The position numbers and the translations under genes were made by a program. A DNA stretch of 64,000 nucleotides from Streptomyces sp. NRRL F-5123 (lineage in GTDB: Bacteria > Actinomycetota > Actinomycetes > Streptomycetales > Streptomycetaceae): contig NZ_JOHY01000025.1 of NCBI RefSeq assembly GCF_000721495.1, positions 1 to 64,000 of the forward strand, in the 5' to 3' direction. How positions within the stretch are numbered: the first letter of the stretch is position 1; every line of letters starts with the position of its first letter. Below the pieces are notes generated by a model that searched no databases, was not told the DNA's origin, and was given only the letters and a program-made list of their open reading frames with translations. This document shows positions 1 to 8,700 of this stretch, in pieces.

Positions 1-97
1 GGCCGTCGGCGGAGACCACCACGGTGTGGGACACCCCGGGGGTGTTGTCCACGAAGTTGGTGATCAACCAGTTCAGGTTCTGTGCCGCCTGGCTCAT
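1..97 (-). CDS. cvnB: Roadblock/LC7-domain protein, CvnB type (partial, N-terminus only)
   Basis: Only the first 32 codons lie in the window; the gene runs off the left edge. The visible N-terminus begins MSQAAQNLNWLITNF and continues to VSHTVVVSADG, which is how roadblock/LC7 proteins of streptomycete conservons begin. These proteins act as small scaffolds or GTPase regulators with the conservon GTPase CvnD. The ATG lies 9 nt after the stop codon of the upstream histidine kinase gene, and the CAGGAG at the end of that gene serves as ribosome-binding site, so the two are co-transcribed. The family call comes from the short N-terminus plus context; cvnC and cvnD would be expected to the left of the window. 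Confidence 0.8.
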   Translation of the reverse strand, partial: MSQAAQNLNWLITNFVDNTPGVSHTVVVSADG

Positions 98-106
98 CGC
101 ACTCAA

Positions 107-3100
107 CTAACGCTCCTGATGATTCGTACCGAAACCACGGCCGTCGGTGGTCCCGCCACCGGCCTGCCGGCCCTGCTGGATACCCCGTCGGAGGTTGGTC
201 AGCCGGCCGCGGACGTCGTCCGGGGCGCGGGAGACCTGCGGGCCGCCCTGCTGCGGCTGCGCCTGGGCGGCGCCGCCGGCCACGAGGTTCGCCCGCGGCA
301 CCCGGCGCGGCAGCCCCGACGGGGTGACCCCGCCGGCGGACGGCTCGCGCACCGACTCCGCGCGCTGGCGCAGCGCGTCGTTGGGCGAGGTCCGCCAGTT
401 CGGCGTCTCCCTCGGCAGCGGCTGCGCCACCGGTCCTGCGGGCGCGGCCGGCGCGGACTGCGCCTGCTGCGGGGCGGCGGGCCGCGTCTGCGGCCCTGTT
501 CCGGCCGGGGCGGCCGGGCGTTCGGTGGTGCGGGGCCGCTGCGGCGGCGCGGTGCGGCCCACCGGGCGCGGCGCGGGGGCCTGGCGGCCCTGCGCGCTCT
601 GCTCGACGTGGATCTGCTGCATCCGCTCGGCCTGGCCCGTGCGGAACCAGTCGGACTCGATCGCCGAGAAGATCGGCGTCGGCTCGTCGCCGCGCGTCGG
701 GGCCGGCGGCAGCGCCATCGGCTCCGTGTGCTGCGGCTCCTGGCGCGGCTGGCCCGGGTGCGGCTGGAACGGGCCGCGGTGCGACCCGGTGCCGTCGAGG
801 CCCTCCGGGCCCGGCACCTCGTACGGCTGCTGCGGGGGCAGCGCGTGCCCGGCCGGCGTGCCCTGCGGGCGGGCGGCGGGCGGTGCGTACTGTCCGGTGG
901 CGCCGCCGAAGTCGTCCTCGGCGCGGACCGCCGGGAACTGCGCGGTGTCGCCCGGGCCGCCCTGGCCCTGGCCGGGCTGCACGGGCCGCGGCGGCGCGGG
1001 GACGGGCGGGAACTGCGAGGTGTCGCCCGGGCCCGCCGGGGCCCGGAAGCCGCCGGTGTCCGCGGGGGCGCCGGGGCCGCCGGGAAGCCGGAACTGCCCG
1101 GTGCCGTCTGCCTGCTCGCGGCCGGGGCGGGCGAACTGCCCGGTGTCGCCGGGACCGCCGGGTGCCGGGAACTGCCCGGTGTCGCCGGGGCGGCCCGGGG
1201 CGGGGAACTGGCCGGTGTCGCCGGGTGCCGGGAACTGGCCGGTGTCGCCGGGTGCCGGGAACTGGCCGGTGCCGTACGTCTCCTGCGGCGTGCGGCCGCG
1301 GGGGAAGTCCCGGTCGTCGCGGTCGTTGCCGCCCTGCTGACGGGCCGGGAAGCGTCCGGTGTCCTCGCGCCGCGGCGCGTCCTGGCCGGATCCGTCGCGG
1401 CCGAAGCCCTCGGGGGCGAAGTCGTCCTCGGCGCGGACCGCCGGGAACTGCGCGGTGTCGCCCGGGCCGCCCTGTCCGGGGCGACCGCCCTGACCCTGGC
1501 CGGGCTGGGCGTCGGGGGTGGCCGAGGGGCCCTGGCGCGGGCCGGAGCGGCCGCCGAAGACATCGGTGCGGAAGCCGCTCGGGCCGGTGTCCTGCGGCTG
1601 CGGGGCCGGGAACTGCCCGGTGCCGCCGTCCTGCCGGAAGTCCGCGCGGGCTCCGGTGCCGGGCGCCGGCTCGACGTCCTCGTGGCCGCGCGGGGCGTCC
1701 GGCAGGCCGCGGTCGTCGCCGAAGCCCTGGCCCTGCGACCCGTCCTGTGCCGCCCAGCGGGGCGCCGGGGGCTGCTGCGGGCCGCCGCTGCGGCCGGGGG
1801 CGCCGCCCGCGGGGGCGGCCGGTGCGTTGCCCGGGCTGAGCGCCGGGCGCGGCCCGCCGCCCGCGACCTGGCCGCGCTGGGCCCGGCCGACCTGGGGCGA
1901 GTTGCCGAACGCGCTGGTGAGGCCGGGGCCGCCGGTGCCCGACGGTACGGCGCCCGCCGCGGCGGACTGGCCGCCCGCCGCCGGGGCGCCGGGGCGCTGG
2001 CCGCCGGCCGCGGCGTTCGCCTTGGCCGCGCCCTGCGTGACGTCGACGGGCAGCATGACCAGCGCCGTCGTACCGCCCGAGTCGGACGGCCGGAGCTGGA
2101 TGCGGATGCCGTGGCGCAGGGACAGCCGGCCGACCACGAACAGGCCCATGCGGCGGGAGACGGAGACGTCCACCGTCGGCGGGTTGGCCAGCCGCTCGTT
2201 GATGTCGGCCAGGTCCTCCGGGGACAGGCCGATGCCGGTGTCGTGGATCTCGATCAGCACCCGCCCGTCGGGCAGCGCGTGACCGGTGACCCGCACCTTG
2301 GTCTGCGGGGAGGAGAACGACGTGGCGTTCTCCAGCAGCTCGGCGAGCAGGTGCACGAGGTCGTTGACGACGCGGCCGGTGACCTCGGCCGACGGGACCG
2401 AGGTCAGCTCGATGCGCTCGTACTGCTCCACCTCGGAGGCCGCGGCACGCAGCACGTCGACCAGCGGGACCGGCCGGGTCCACCGGCGGCCCGGCTCCTC
2501 ACCGGCGAGGACCAGCAGGTTCTCGCCGTTGCGGCGCATACGGGTCGCGAGGTGGTCCAGCTTGAACAGCGACGACAGCTGGTCCGGGTCGGCCTCGCGC
2601 GACTCCAGCTCGGAGATGAGCGACAGCTGGCGCTGGATGAGGCCCTGGCTGCGGCGCGAGAGGTTGGTGAACATCGCGTTGACGTTGCCCCGCAGCAGGG
2701 CCTGCTCGGCGGCGAGCCGCACGGCCTCGCTGTGGACCTCGTCGAAGGCGCGGGCCACCTGGCCGATCTCGTCGCGGCTGTTGATGCCGATCGAGGCGAC
2801 CGAGGTGTCGACGTCCTGCGGGTCGCTCTCGGACAGCTGCTTGACCAGCTCCGGCAGCCGCTTCTGGGCGACTTCCTGGGCGGTCTGCTGCAGCCGGCGC
2901 AGCGAGCGGATCATGGAGCGGGCGACGACGAAGGCGCCGACCACGGCGATGCCGAGGACCAGCAGGATGAGTGCACCGGAGATCAGCGCGTCCTGCTTGG
3001 CGGAGTCCTGGAGTTCCAGGGACTTCTGCCGCATCTCCTCCAGCAGCGACTGCTCGATGTGGTTCATCGCGTCGATCTTCGCCTTGGCGGCGTCGTCCCA

Positions 3101-4144
3101 GTCCAGGTACGACTCCGTCAGGCCCGCGATGCCGTCGGGGGAGCGGGCCACGCGCTCGGCCTCGGTGTCGTGCTTGTTGATGATCTCGTTGTCGCCCTGG
3201 ATCGGCTTGAGCAGCTCGGCGCTGGGCGTTCCGTAGATGGTGGTGAACCGCTGGAGGTTGAGGTCCTCCTGCGAGGACGCCAGCTTCATCTCCTGGTAGT
3301 CGCCCGGGAGCAGGGTCGGCTTCTCGCCGGTCTTGGTGTGGGCGAGGGCCGCGCTGACCACCGCGCGCTGGATCGACTCGTACTCCTTGGCGGAGGAGAA
3401 CGCCGCCAGGGCACGGGTGCTGGTCACCATGTCCGAGTTCTCGGTCGCCTGCGCCATGTCGACCGACAGGCCCAGCAGGGACTGGATGAAGCTGTCGTAC
3501 GTGGTGACGGTCTGGGCGATCGACGAGGTGTCGGAGTTGTAGGCGCTGTCGCGCAGTCCCGCGAGGCTCGACAGCTGCACGTCGATCGCGATGAGGCTGG
3601 AGCGGACGCCGCTGTACAGGTCGCCGGACGAGTCGAGGTTGTCGCTCGCCGTGCGGTACGCCTTCTCCGCGCGGTTGGTGGCGGCACGCGACTGCGTCAC
3701 GGCGTCCGTCGTGCGGCCGGAGGAGAGCGGTCCCGCGGAGCTGTCGCGCTCCTCGGCGAGCGCGTCGGCCAGCACGGTCGCCTTCTCGGCGATCTCTGTC
3801 AGCGCGTCGAGGCGCTGCAGTTGGTCGATGTTCTGCAGCGTGGTGTTGACGCGCATGCCGCCGAGTGCGCCGGCGGTGACCACCGGCAGGGCCAGCAGCG
3901 ACACCAGCCGGGTGCTGATGCGCCAGTTGCGCATGGCTATTCGGGTGCCGGGTTTGCCGTTCAGGCCGGTGATCCGGCCCGCCTCGATCCCGCTGGGCGT
4001 GCTCGTCCGTCCGCCGGCCGCAGTCGTGCCCGGCGTGGCCGTCCCGGAGTCGCCCGCAGCCTGCGCAGGACCGTTGCCGGTCCCGCCGGGCTGCTGCTCC
4101 GCGTCGCCCGCCGCGCCGCTGTCCCTCTTGAAACGTCCCTGCAC
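107..4144 (-). CDS. cvnA: Nitrate/nitrite-sensor-like histidine kinase of a conservon (CvnA)
   Basis: 1345-aa membrane sensor kinase. Visible order: a disordered N-terminal tail (1-70), TM1 (about 78-97), an extracytoplasmic helical NIT-type sensor (about 105-385), TM2 (about 386-410), HAMP (about 411-478), a dimerisation helix with a candidate phospho-acceptor His in FKLDHLATRMRR (H531), and an HATPase domain with N box LAELLENATSF (601-610) and G1 box HDTGIGL (634-640). The remaining 600 residues are Gly/Pro/Gln-rich and disordered, with tandem nonapeptides like DTGQFPAPG and many TGQF variants. The start chosen is a GTG with AGAGG upstream; an in-frame Met at residue 71 just before TM1 is an alternative. 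It is the first gene of a conservon, thought to work like a G-protein-coupled system with CvnB-D. The tail is much longer than the catalytic core needs and may bind partners, which is inference. Confidence 0.88.
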   Translation of the reverse strand: MQGRFKRDSGAAGDAEQQPGGTGNGPAQAAGDSGTATPGTTAAGGRTSTPSGIEAGRITGLNGKPGTRIAMRNWRISTRLVSLLALPVVTAGALGGMRVNTTLQNIDQLQRLDALTEIAEKATVLADALAEERDSSAGPLSSGRTTDAVTQSRAATNRAEKAYRTASDNLDSSGDLYSGVRSSLIAIDVQLSSLAGLRDSAYNSDTSSIAQTVTTYDSFIQSLLGLSVDMAQATENSDMVTSTRALAAFSSAKEYESIQRAVVSAALAHTKTGEKPTLLPGDYQEMKLASSQEDLNLQRFTTIYGTPSAELLKPIQGDNEIINKHDTEAERVARSPDGIAGLTESYLDWDDAAKAKIDAMNHIEQSLLEEMRQKSLELQDSAKQDALISGALILLVLGIAVVGAFVVARSMIRSLRRLQQTAQEVAQKRLPELVKQLSESDPQDVDTSVASIGINSRDEIGQVARAFDEVHSEAVRLAAEQALLRGNVNAMFTNLSRRSQGLIQRQLSLISELESREADPDQLSSLFKLDHLATRMRRNGENLLVLAGEEPGRRWTRPVPLVDVLRAAASEVEQYERIELTSVPSAEVTGRVVNDLVHLLAELLENATSFSSPQTKVRVTGHALPDGRVLIEIHDTGIGLSPEDLADINERLANPPTVDVSVSRRMGLFVVGRLSLRHGIRIQLRPSDSGGTTALVMLPVDVTQGAAKANAAAGGQRPGAPAAGGQSAAAGAVPSGTGGPGLTSAFGNSPQVGRAQRGQVAGGGPRPALSPGNAPAAPAGGAPGRSGGPQQPPAPRWAAQDGSQGQGFGDDRGLPDAPRGHEDVEPAPGTGARADFRQDGGTGQFPAPQPQDTGPSGFRTDVFGGRSGPRQGPSATPDAQPGQGQGGRPGQGGPGDTAQFPAVRAEDDFAPEGFGRDGSGQDAPRREDTGRFPARQQGGNDRDDRDFPRGRTPQETYGTGQFPAPGDTGQFPAPGDTGQFPAPGRPGDTGQFPAPGGPGDTGQFARPGREQADGTGQFRLPGGPGAPADTGGFRAPAGPGDTSQFPPVPAPPRPVQPGQGQGGPGDTAQFPAVRAEDDFGGATGQYAPPAARPQGTPAGHALPPQQPYEVPGPEGLDGTGSHRGPFQPHPGQPRQEPQHTEPMALPPAPTRGDEPTPIFSAIESDWFRTGQAERMQQIHVEQSAQGRQAPAPRPVGRTAPPQRPRTTERPAAPAGTGPQTRPAAPQQAQSAPAAPAGPVAQPLPRETPNWRTSPNDALRQRAESVREPSAGGVTPSGLPRRVPRANLVAGGAAQAQPQQGGPQVSRAPDDVRGRLTNLRRGIQQGRQAGGGTTDGRGFGTNHQER
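1000..1290 (-). repeat. 27-bp tandem repeat encoding the CvnA DTGQFPAPG tail repeats
   Basis: Inside the 3' part of cvnA a 27-bp unit (reverse strand encodes DTGQFPAPG) is repeated, perfectly in about 1200-1275 and with decay on both sides. The unit is a multiple of three, so copy-number change would keep the frame. Variants such as DTSQFPPVP and DTGGFRAPA lie further upstream in the protein. Confidence 0.8.
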
Positions 4145-4733
4145 TAGCGTCGCAACCTCTGGACCAGGCGTCCCCCGCGGTGAGGCGGAAGGGACGGTGT
4201 CGAGTCATGGGGGCCCTGGCCACCCCGTTCTCAGCGTCGAGGAGGCCGTGCAGGCCCTTCACCGCCGCTCGGCACTCGTGCACGCCCCCTGCGCGCGCCG
4301 GCTCGATGTGATGCGGCGGTCCGGGAGATTCCAGCACAGTGCCGGATCCCCCAACAAGGGCCGTAGCCGACCTGTTGGAATCCGTGACCGACCGTGGCAG
4401 CGCTCCCACGGTGCGTATACCGATGATCTTGTGGATTCCGGCTATTTCCGGCACTCCGGACAAGATCACCCAGGCGGTACATGGCCCCTTGTGGGTGCGG
4501 CGTGCGGGTGGTTTCCGGTCATTGGTGCCGCTTGTCGGATTCCGGTACGCGACCGGAGTGTCCGTGATGCCGGGAAACGTACGCACTTCGTGAGCAAAAT
4601 CACAGCCCGTCAGATGACTGCGCCCTCGGGGGCGGGGAATGGGCGCGGCTAACGTTGTGGTTTACACGAGTCGTACGTCTGTCAACCGCGGCCCGCCCGG
4701 CGGGTCCCCGAGTCCGCGAGGTCCCGAGCGCCG
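4145..4733. other. Intergenic region between divergent cvnA and the small ORF
   Basis: 589 bp without a convincing gene. Open frames here have poor codon bias and no family resemblance. The segment must hold the cvnA promoter. A minus-strand TTGACA at 4680-4685 is followed 15 nt later by TAAACC (4659-4664), a possible but short-spaced promoter that would leave a leader of about 500 nt before cvnA. G+C is visibly lower around 4400-4620 than in the flanking genes, as expected for a regulatory region. Confidence 0.5.
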
Positions 4734-4934
4734 ATGAAGACCACCATGACCGTCCGCCGCATCGCCAACCCGCGGCGCACCACTCTCGCGCATCTGAAGG
4801 ACGCCTCGGAACTCACCGCCGCTGTGACCTCCGTCGCTCCCGACGCGCCCGCGGGGGAACGCCCGCTGCCGGCCACGACGGCCAACCCCCGGCGCACGAT
4901 CCTCAACGAGCTGCCCAAGCCGCCCGTCGCCTGA
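4734..4934 (+). CDS. Small protein with duplicated ANPRRT motif, function unknown
   Basis: 66-residue predicted protein. It starts at ATG with a somewhat distant GAGG (12 nt). Third codon positions are almost all G or C, as in neighbouring genes, which argues that it is translated. The sequence contains two copies of a short motif, IANPRRTTLAHL near the N-terminus (about 10-21) and TANPRRTILNEL near the C-terminus (about 49-60), joined by an Ala/Pro-rich linker. There is no signal peptide or membrane segment. It sits alone between cvnA (divergent) and the FAH-family gene. I do not recognise the family. The motif pair suggests a short basic binding element used twice. It could also be a chance open frame, hence the modest confidence. 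Confidence 0.45.
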   Translation: MKTTMTVRRIANPRRTTLAHLKDASELTAAVTSVAPDAPAGERPLPATTANPRRTILNELPKPPVA

Positions 4935-4994
4935 ACCCCGCACCCCGCGGCTGACCTGCGGCGACGCTCCGTCAGGCGAGACGGCCCCGGACGA

Positions 4995-5000
4995 TAGGCT
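4995..5000 (+). promoter_or_regulatory. -10 box for a leaderless FAH-family/gltX transcript
   Basis: TAGGCT lies 7 nt before the ATG at 5008, and no Shine-Dalgarno sequence is present, so transcription probably begins at or next to the start codon. Confidence 0.55.
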
Positions 5001-5007
5001 TGCGTTC

Positions 5008-5829
5008 ATGCGCATCGCCAGGTTCTCCATCGACGGCAATGTCGCCTTCGGCGCTGTCGAAGGCGACCCGACGTCCGGCCCGGGCGGTCCCGGCAGCCTG
5101 GACGGCCTCGTCGTCGACATCATCAAAGGCGTCCCCTTCGCGGACTTCGAACTGTCCGGCACCAAGGTGCCGCTGGGCGGGTCCGGCTCCGTCCGGCTGC
5201 TGCCACCCGTGCTTCCCAGCAAGGTCGTCGCGATCGGCCGCAACTACGCCGCCCACGCGGCCGAGCTGGGCAACGAGGTGCCGGACGCGCCCTGGGCCTT
5301 CTTCAAGCCCTCCACCTCCGTGATCGGGCCCGGCGACAGCATCGTCTACCCGTCCTTCTCGCACGAGGTGCACCACGAGGCGGAGCTGGCGGTCGTCATC
5401 GGCCGGCTGTGCCGCGAGGTGCCGCGCGAGCGGGTCAAGGACGTCATCCTCGGCTACACCTGCGCCAACGACGTCACGGCGCGGGACACCCAGCGGAGCG
5501 AGAAGCAGTGGGCGCGGGCCAAGGGCTTCGACTCCTCCTGCCCGCTCGGCCCGTGGATCGAGACCGGTATCGACCTCGCGGGCGCCGCCGACCTGGCGAT
5601 CACCGCGACCGTCAACGGCGAACTGCGGCAGGCCGGCCGCACCGGGCAGATGATCCACTCCATCGAGGACCTGGTCGTCAACGTCAGCGAGGCGATGACC
5701 CTGCTGCCCGGCGACGTCATCCTCACCGGCACTCCCGCCGGGGTCGGCCCGCTGACCCCCGGCGACGAGGTCGCCGTCACCATCGAAGGCATCGGCACTC
5801 TCACCAACAAGGTGATCTCGCGTGGCTAG
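5008..5829 (+). CDS. Fumarylacetoacetate hydrolase (FAH) family protein
   Basis: 273 aa with the FAH catalytic fold. The landmark [10 protein letters not shown] (about residues 76-85) is followed by the substrate-loop region [15 protein letters not shown], the metal-ligand segment [13 protein letters not shown] (two Glu ligands) and the third ligand Asp in [10 protein letters not shown]. The C-terminal half has the family motif [15 protein letters not shown]. Members hydrolyse or decarboxylate beta-diketo acids or 2-oxo acids using Mg2+; the exact substrate cannot be read from the sequence. The ATG follows a -10-like TAGGCT, and the last 8 nt overlap gltX in another frame, so the two are translated from one transcript. 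The same pairing with gltX occurs in other streptomycetes (recollection), suggesting a housekeeping role. Confidence 0.9.
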   Translation: MRIARFSIDGNVAFGAVEGDPTSGPGGPGSLDGLVVDIIKGVPFADFELSGTKVPLGGSGSVRLLPPVLPSKVVAIGRNYAAHAAELGNEVPDAPWAFFKPSTSVIGPGDSIVYPSFSHEVHHEAELAVVIGRLCREVPRERVKDVILGYTCANDVTARDTQRSEKQWARAKGFDSSCPLGPWIETGIDLAGAADLAITATVNGELRQAGRTGQMIHSIEDLVVNVSEAMTLLPGDVILTGTPAGVGPLTPGDEVAVTIEGIGTLTNKVISRG

Positions 5830-7321
5830 CGCCCCCACCCCCGTTCCCGCGGACTCCGGCATCCGGGTCCGCTTCTGCCCCTCGCCGACCGGCAACCCGC
5901 ACGTCGGGCTGGTCCGCACGGCCCTGTTCAACTGGGCCTTCGCCCGCCACCACCAGGGCACCCTGGTGCTGCGCATCGAGGACACCGACGCCGCGCGCGA
6001 CTCCGAGGAGTCCTACACCGCGCTGCTGGACTCGCTGCGCTGGCTCGGCCTCGACTGGGACGAGGGCCCCGAGGTCGGCGGCCCGCACCCGCCCTACCGG
6101 CAGTCCCAGCGCATGGACCTCTACGCCGACGTCGTGCGGCGGCTGAAGGAGGCCGGGCACGCCTACGACTGCTACTGCTCCACCGAGGAGCTGGACGCCC
6201 GCCGCGAGGCCGCCCGCGCCGCCGGCCGCCCCTCCGGCTACGACGGCCACTGCCGCGAGCTGACCGCCGCGCAGGTGGCCGCCTACACCGCCGAGGGCCG
6301 CAGCCCCGTCGTGCGCTTCCGGATGCCGGACAAGGTGATCACCTTCACCGACCTGGTGCGCGGCGAGCTGTCCTTCAGCCCGGAGAACGTCCCGGACTAC
6401 GGCATCGTGCGGGCGAACGGCGCACCGCTCTACACCCTCGTCAACCCGGTCGACGACGCCGCCATGGGCATCACCCACGTGCTGCGCGGCGAGGACCTGC
6501 TGTCCTCCACCCCGCGGCAGATCGCGCTGTACGAGGCACTCACCGAGCTGGGCCTGGCGAAGTACACCCCGAGCTTCGGGCACCTGCCGTACGTGATGGG
6601 CGAGGGCAACAAGAAGCTGTCCAAGCGCGACCCGGAGTCCTCGCTCAACCTCTACCGCGAGCGCGGCTTCCTGCCCGAGGGGCTGCTGAACTACCTCTCG
6701 CTGCTCGGCTGGTCCTTCTCCGCCGACCGCGACGTCTTCTCCAAGGACGAGATGGTCGCGAAGTTCGACATCGGGGACGTCAACGCCAACCCGGCGCGCT
6801 TCGACCTGAAGAAGGCCGAGGCGATCAACGCCGACCACATCCGGCTGCTGGACCCCGCCGCGTTCGCCGAGGCCTGCGGGCCGTGGCTGCAGGCCCCGTA
6901 CGCGCCGTGGGCGCCGGAGGACTTCGACGAGGCCGCCTGGCAGGCCATCGCGCCGTACGCGCAGACCCGGCTGACGGTGCTGTCCGACATCACCGCCAAC
7001 GTCGACTTCCTCTTCCTGCCCGAGCCCGCCGACGACGAGGCGTCCTGGGCCAAGGCGATGAAGGAGGGCTCCGACGCCCTGCTGCGCACCGCGCGGGAGA
7101 AGCTCGGGGACGCCGACTGGTCGAGCCCCGAGGCGCTCAAGGAGGCCGTGCTGGCAGCCGGTGAGGCGCACGGCCTCAAGCTCGGCAAGGCGCAGGCCCC
7201 GGTGCGGGTCGCGGTGACCGGCCGCACGGTCGGGCTGCCGCTCTTCGAGTCCCTCCAGGTTCTCGGCCGGGAGCGCTCGCTGGCCCGGATCGACCGGGCC
7301 CTGGCCCGCCTCGCGGGCTGA
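5822..7321 (+). CDS. gltX: Glutamyl-tRNA synthetase
   Basis: 499-aa class I aminoacyl-tRNA synthetase charging tRNA-Glu. In Gram-positive bacteria the non-discriminating form also mischarges tRNA-Gln for GatCAB. The HIGH-type signature is [10 protein letters not shown] (residues 20-29) and the KMSKS-type loop is KKLSKR (about 264-269). Further GluRS hallmarks are [14 protein letters not shown] and [11 protein letters not shown]. The all-helical anticodon-binding domain fills the C-terminal third. The GTG start overlaps the end of the FAH-family gene by 8 nt. Three genes for its likely substrates, one tRNA-Gln and two tRNA-Glu, lie about 1 kb downstream, an arrangement that suggests linked supply of enzyme and tRNA. 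Confidence 0.97.
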   Translation: MASAPTPVPADSGIRVRFCPSPTGNPHVGLVRTALFNWAFARHHQGTLVLRIEDTDAARDSEESYTALLDSLRWLGLDWDEGPEVGGPHPPYRQSQRMDLYADVVRRLKEAGHAYDCYCSTEELDARREAARAAGRPSGYDGHCRELTAAQVAAYTAEGRSPVVRFRMPDKVITFTDLVRGELSFSPENVPDYGIVRANGAPLYTLVNPVDDAAMGITHVLRGEDLLSSTPRQIALYEALTELGLAKYTPSFGHLPYVMGEGNKKLSKRDPESSLNLYRERGFLPEGLLNYLSLLGWSFSADRDVFSKDEMVAKFDIGDVNANPARFDLKKAEAINADHIRLLDPAAFAEACGPWLQAPYAPWAPEDFDEAAWQAIAPYAQTRLTVLSDITANVDFLFLPEPADDEASWAKAMKEGSDALLRTAREKLGDADWSSPEALKEAVLAAGEAHGLKLGKAQAPVRVAVTGRTVGLPLFESLQVLGRERSLARIDRALARLAG

Positions 7322-7403
7322 CCGGGGGCGTGTCCGGCCGGATCCGGGTGCACGCCACCGGCGCATGACCGGCGCAGCATCCGCGGGCTCCGCCCGGCCC
7401 GGC

Positions 7404-7409
7404 TAGATT
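7404..7409 (+). promoter_or_regulatory. -10 box for leaderless HAD hydrolase transcript
   Basis: TAGATT is 7 nt before the ATG at 7417 with no Shine-Dalgarno sequence between them. Confidence 0.5.
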
Positions 7410-7416
7410 CGCCGGT

Positions 7417-8136
7417 ATGGCGATCCGCGCGGTGCTGTGGGACATCGACGACACACTCTTCGACTACGCCGGTGCCGAGCGCACCGGCATGCGGCACCAC
7501 CTGGCACACGAGGGCCTGCCCGACGGTTACGACGACGTCGAGCAGGCCCTCGACCGTTGGCGGGACCTGACCGTGCGGCAATGGGAGCGCTTCGCCGCCG
7601 GCGAGGTCGACTTCGCCGGGCAGCGCAGGGAGCGGGTACGCGGCTTCCTGGGCGCGCCGCTGTCCGACGCCGAGGCCGACGAGTGGTTCGAGCGGCACCG
7701 GCTGCACTACGAGGCCGCCTGGGCGCTCTTCCCGGACGCCCTGCCCGCTCTCGACGGGCTCGCCGCCGGTTACCGGCACGCGGTGCTGTCCAACTCCGCC
7801 TTCGAGCACCAGGACCGCAAGCTGCGCGCGCTGGGCGTCCGGGAGCGTTTCGAGGTGCTGCTGTGCGCGGCCGAGCTGGGCGTCCACAAGCCGGACGCCG
7901 CCGCCTTCCACGCCGCCTGCGGGGCCCTGGAGCTGGCGCCGGAGGAGGTCGCGTACGTCGGCAACGAGCCGGACATCGACGCCCGCGGGGCCATGGACGC
8001 GGGGCTGCTGGGCATCTGGCTGGACCGCGGCGGCAGCGGCGGGCGGCCCGACCTGACCCGCATCACCGGGCTCGGCGAGCTGGCCGCGATGCTCCGTCCC
8101 GATACTCGTTTTGGTGCGGTGTCCCTGATCGGGTAA
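7417..8136 (+). CDS. HAD-superfamily hydrolase
   Basis: 239-aa phosphatase-like protein. Motif I is WDIDDTLF with nucleophile D9 and acid/base D11. A four-helix cap domain follows (about 20-95). Motif II is VLSNSAF (about residue 124). Motif III Lys is in GVHKPDAAAF, and motif IV is GNEPDIDARGA. It matches the subfamily I cap type (HAD-IA). The physiological phosphoester cannot be deduced. It is transcribed from its own promoter after gltX and before the tRNA cluster. Confidence 0.88.
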   Translation: MAIRAVLWDIDDTLFDYAGAERTGMRHHLAHEGLPDGYDDVEQALDRWRDLTVRQWERFAAGEVDFAGQRRERVRGFLGAPLSDAEADEWFERHRLHYEAAWALFPDALPALDGLAAGYRHAVLSNSAFEHQDRKLRALGVRERFEVLLCAAELGVHKPDAAAFHAACGALELAPEEVAYVGNEPDIDARGAMDAGLLGIWLDRGGSGGRPDLTRITGLGELAAMLRPDTRFGAVSLIG

Positions 8137-8218
8137 TGTTCTTCCTGCGCCGCCGGAGAGGCCGAAAGGCCCGGACCGGAGCGCAAGCCGAACAAGACCC
8201 GCAGGGGTTGCGTTTTGG

Positions 8219-8290
8219 TGGGGTATGGTGTAATTGGCAACACGGCTGATTCTGGTTCAGTTGTTCTAGGTTCGAGTCCTGGTACCCCAG
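8219..8290 (+). tRNA. tRNA-Gln (CTG anticodon)
   Basis: A 72-nt cloverleaf folds with acceptor stem TGGGGTA/TACCCCA. The D arm contains GTGTAATTGGCAAC, the anticodon stem GCTGA/TCAGT holds loop TTCTGGT with anticodon CTG, and the T arm carries GTTCGAGTC. The discriminator is G. CCA is not encoded. It reads CAG codons, the dominant Gln codon at this G+C. Confidence 0.95.
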
Positions 8291-8304
8291 CGCGTTTCGT
8301 GCGA

Positions 8305-8377
8305 GCCCCCGTTGTGTAGCGGCCTAGCACGCTGCCCTCTCAAGGCAGTAGCGCCGGTTCGAATCCGGTCGGGGGTA
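8305..8377 (+). tRNA. tRNA-Glu (CTC anticodon), copy 1
   Basis: 73-nt tRNA with acceptor GCCCCCG/CGGGGGT (the first pair is G-U), anticodon stem CTGCC/GGCAG, loop CTCTCAA, and T loop GTTCGAATC. It is separated from the tRNA-Gln by 14 nt and is probably co-transcribed with it. The mature sequence is identical to copy 2 downstream. Confidence 0.95.
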
Positions 8378-8442
8378 CTGATCCTTCACTCCGTTCTCAT
8401 CGGGTCGCTCCCGGTGCGGACGATGACAGGATCGCCAGGCCT

Positions 8443-8515
8443 GCCCCCGTTGTGTAGCGGCCTAGCACGCTGCCCTCTCAAGGCAGTAGCGCCGGTTCGA
8501 ATCCGGTCGGGGGTA
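8443..8515 (+). tRNA. tRNA-Glu (CTC anticodon), copy 2
   Basis: Same 73-nt sequence as the preceding tRNA-Glu, with 65 nt of unrelated spacer between the copies. The pair looks like a gene duplication or gene conversion that keeps them identical. A rho-independent-like hairpin follows after 24 nt. Confidence 0.95.
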
Positions 8516-8539
8516 CGCATCCGCAGGACATGCGAAACC

Positions 8540-8568
8540 GAGCCCGTCGCGCCAGTCGCGGCGGGCTC
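8540..8568 (+). terminator. Terminator hairpin after the tRNA cluster
   Basis: Arms GAGCCCGTCGCG and CGCGGCGGGCTC pair over 12 bp (one G-U) around a 5-nt loop, followed shortly by a TTTT run. It separates the tRNA operon from the convergent ndgR gene. Confidence 0.75.
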
Positions 8569-8700
8569 CGGTGTTTTACGGGTCCTGTGCCGTCCGAGAG
8601 CCGAACACCCGCATCCGGTGCGTACGTGTTCCGCGTCACGCGTCCCCCCGGTCCACGGCTTCGTCGGCGCGGACCGGGCGGGCGGCAGGGCGGGGAGGGG

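Noticed and set aside
1000..1290. Possible CRISPR array in the repeated segment of cvnA
   Set aside because: 27-bp units are contiguous with no unique spacers and stay in frame, so it is a coding tandem repeat.
26..4147. 1373-codon open frame on the + strand opposite cvnA
   Set aside because: Antisense shadow of a high-G+C gene: Arg/Gly/Ala-rich reading with no domain, no ribosome-binding site, and the minus strand carries full kinase motifs.
4659..4685. Strong cvnA promoter at the minus-strand TTGACA/TAAACC pair
   Set aside because: Spacing is only 15 nt and the implied leader about 500 nt, so I note it as a candidate but do not list it as a promoter feature.
4662..5243. 193-codon frame on the - strand over the small ANPRRT gene
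   Set aside because: Weaker codon bias than the + strand frame and overlaps the start of the FAH-family gene.
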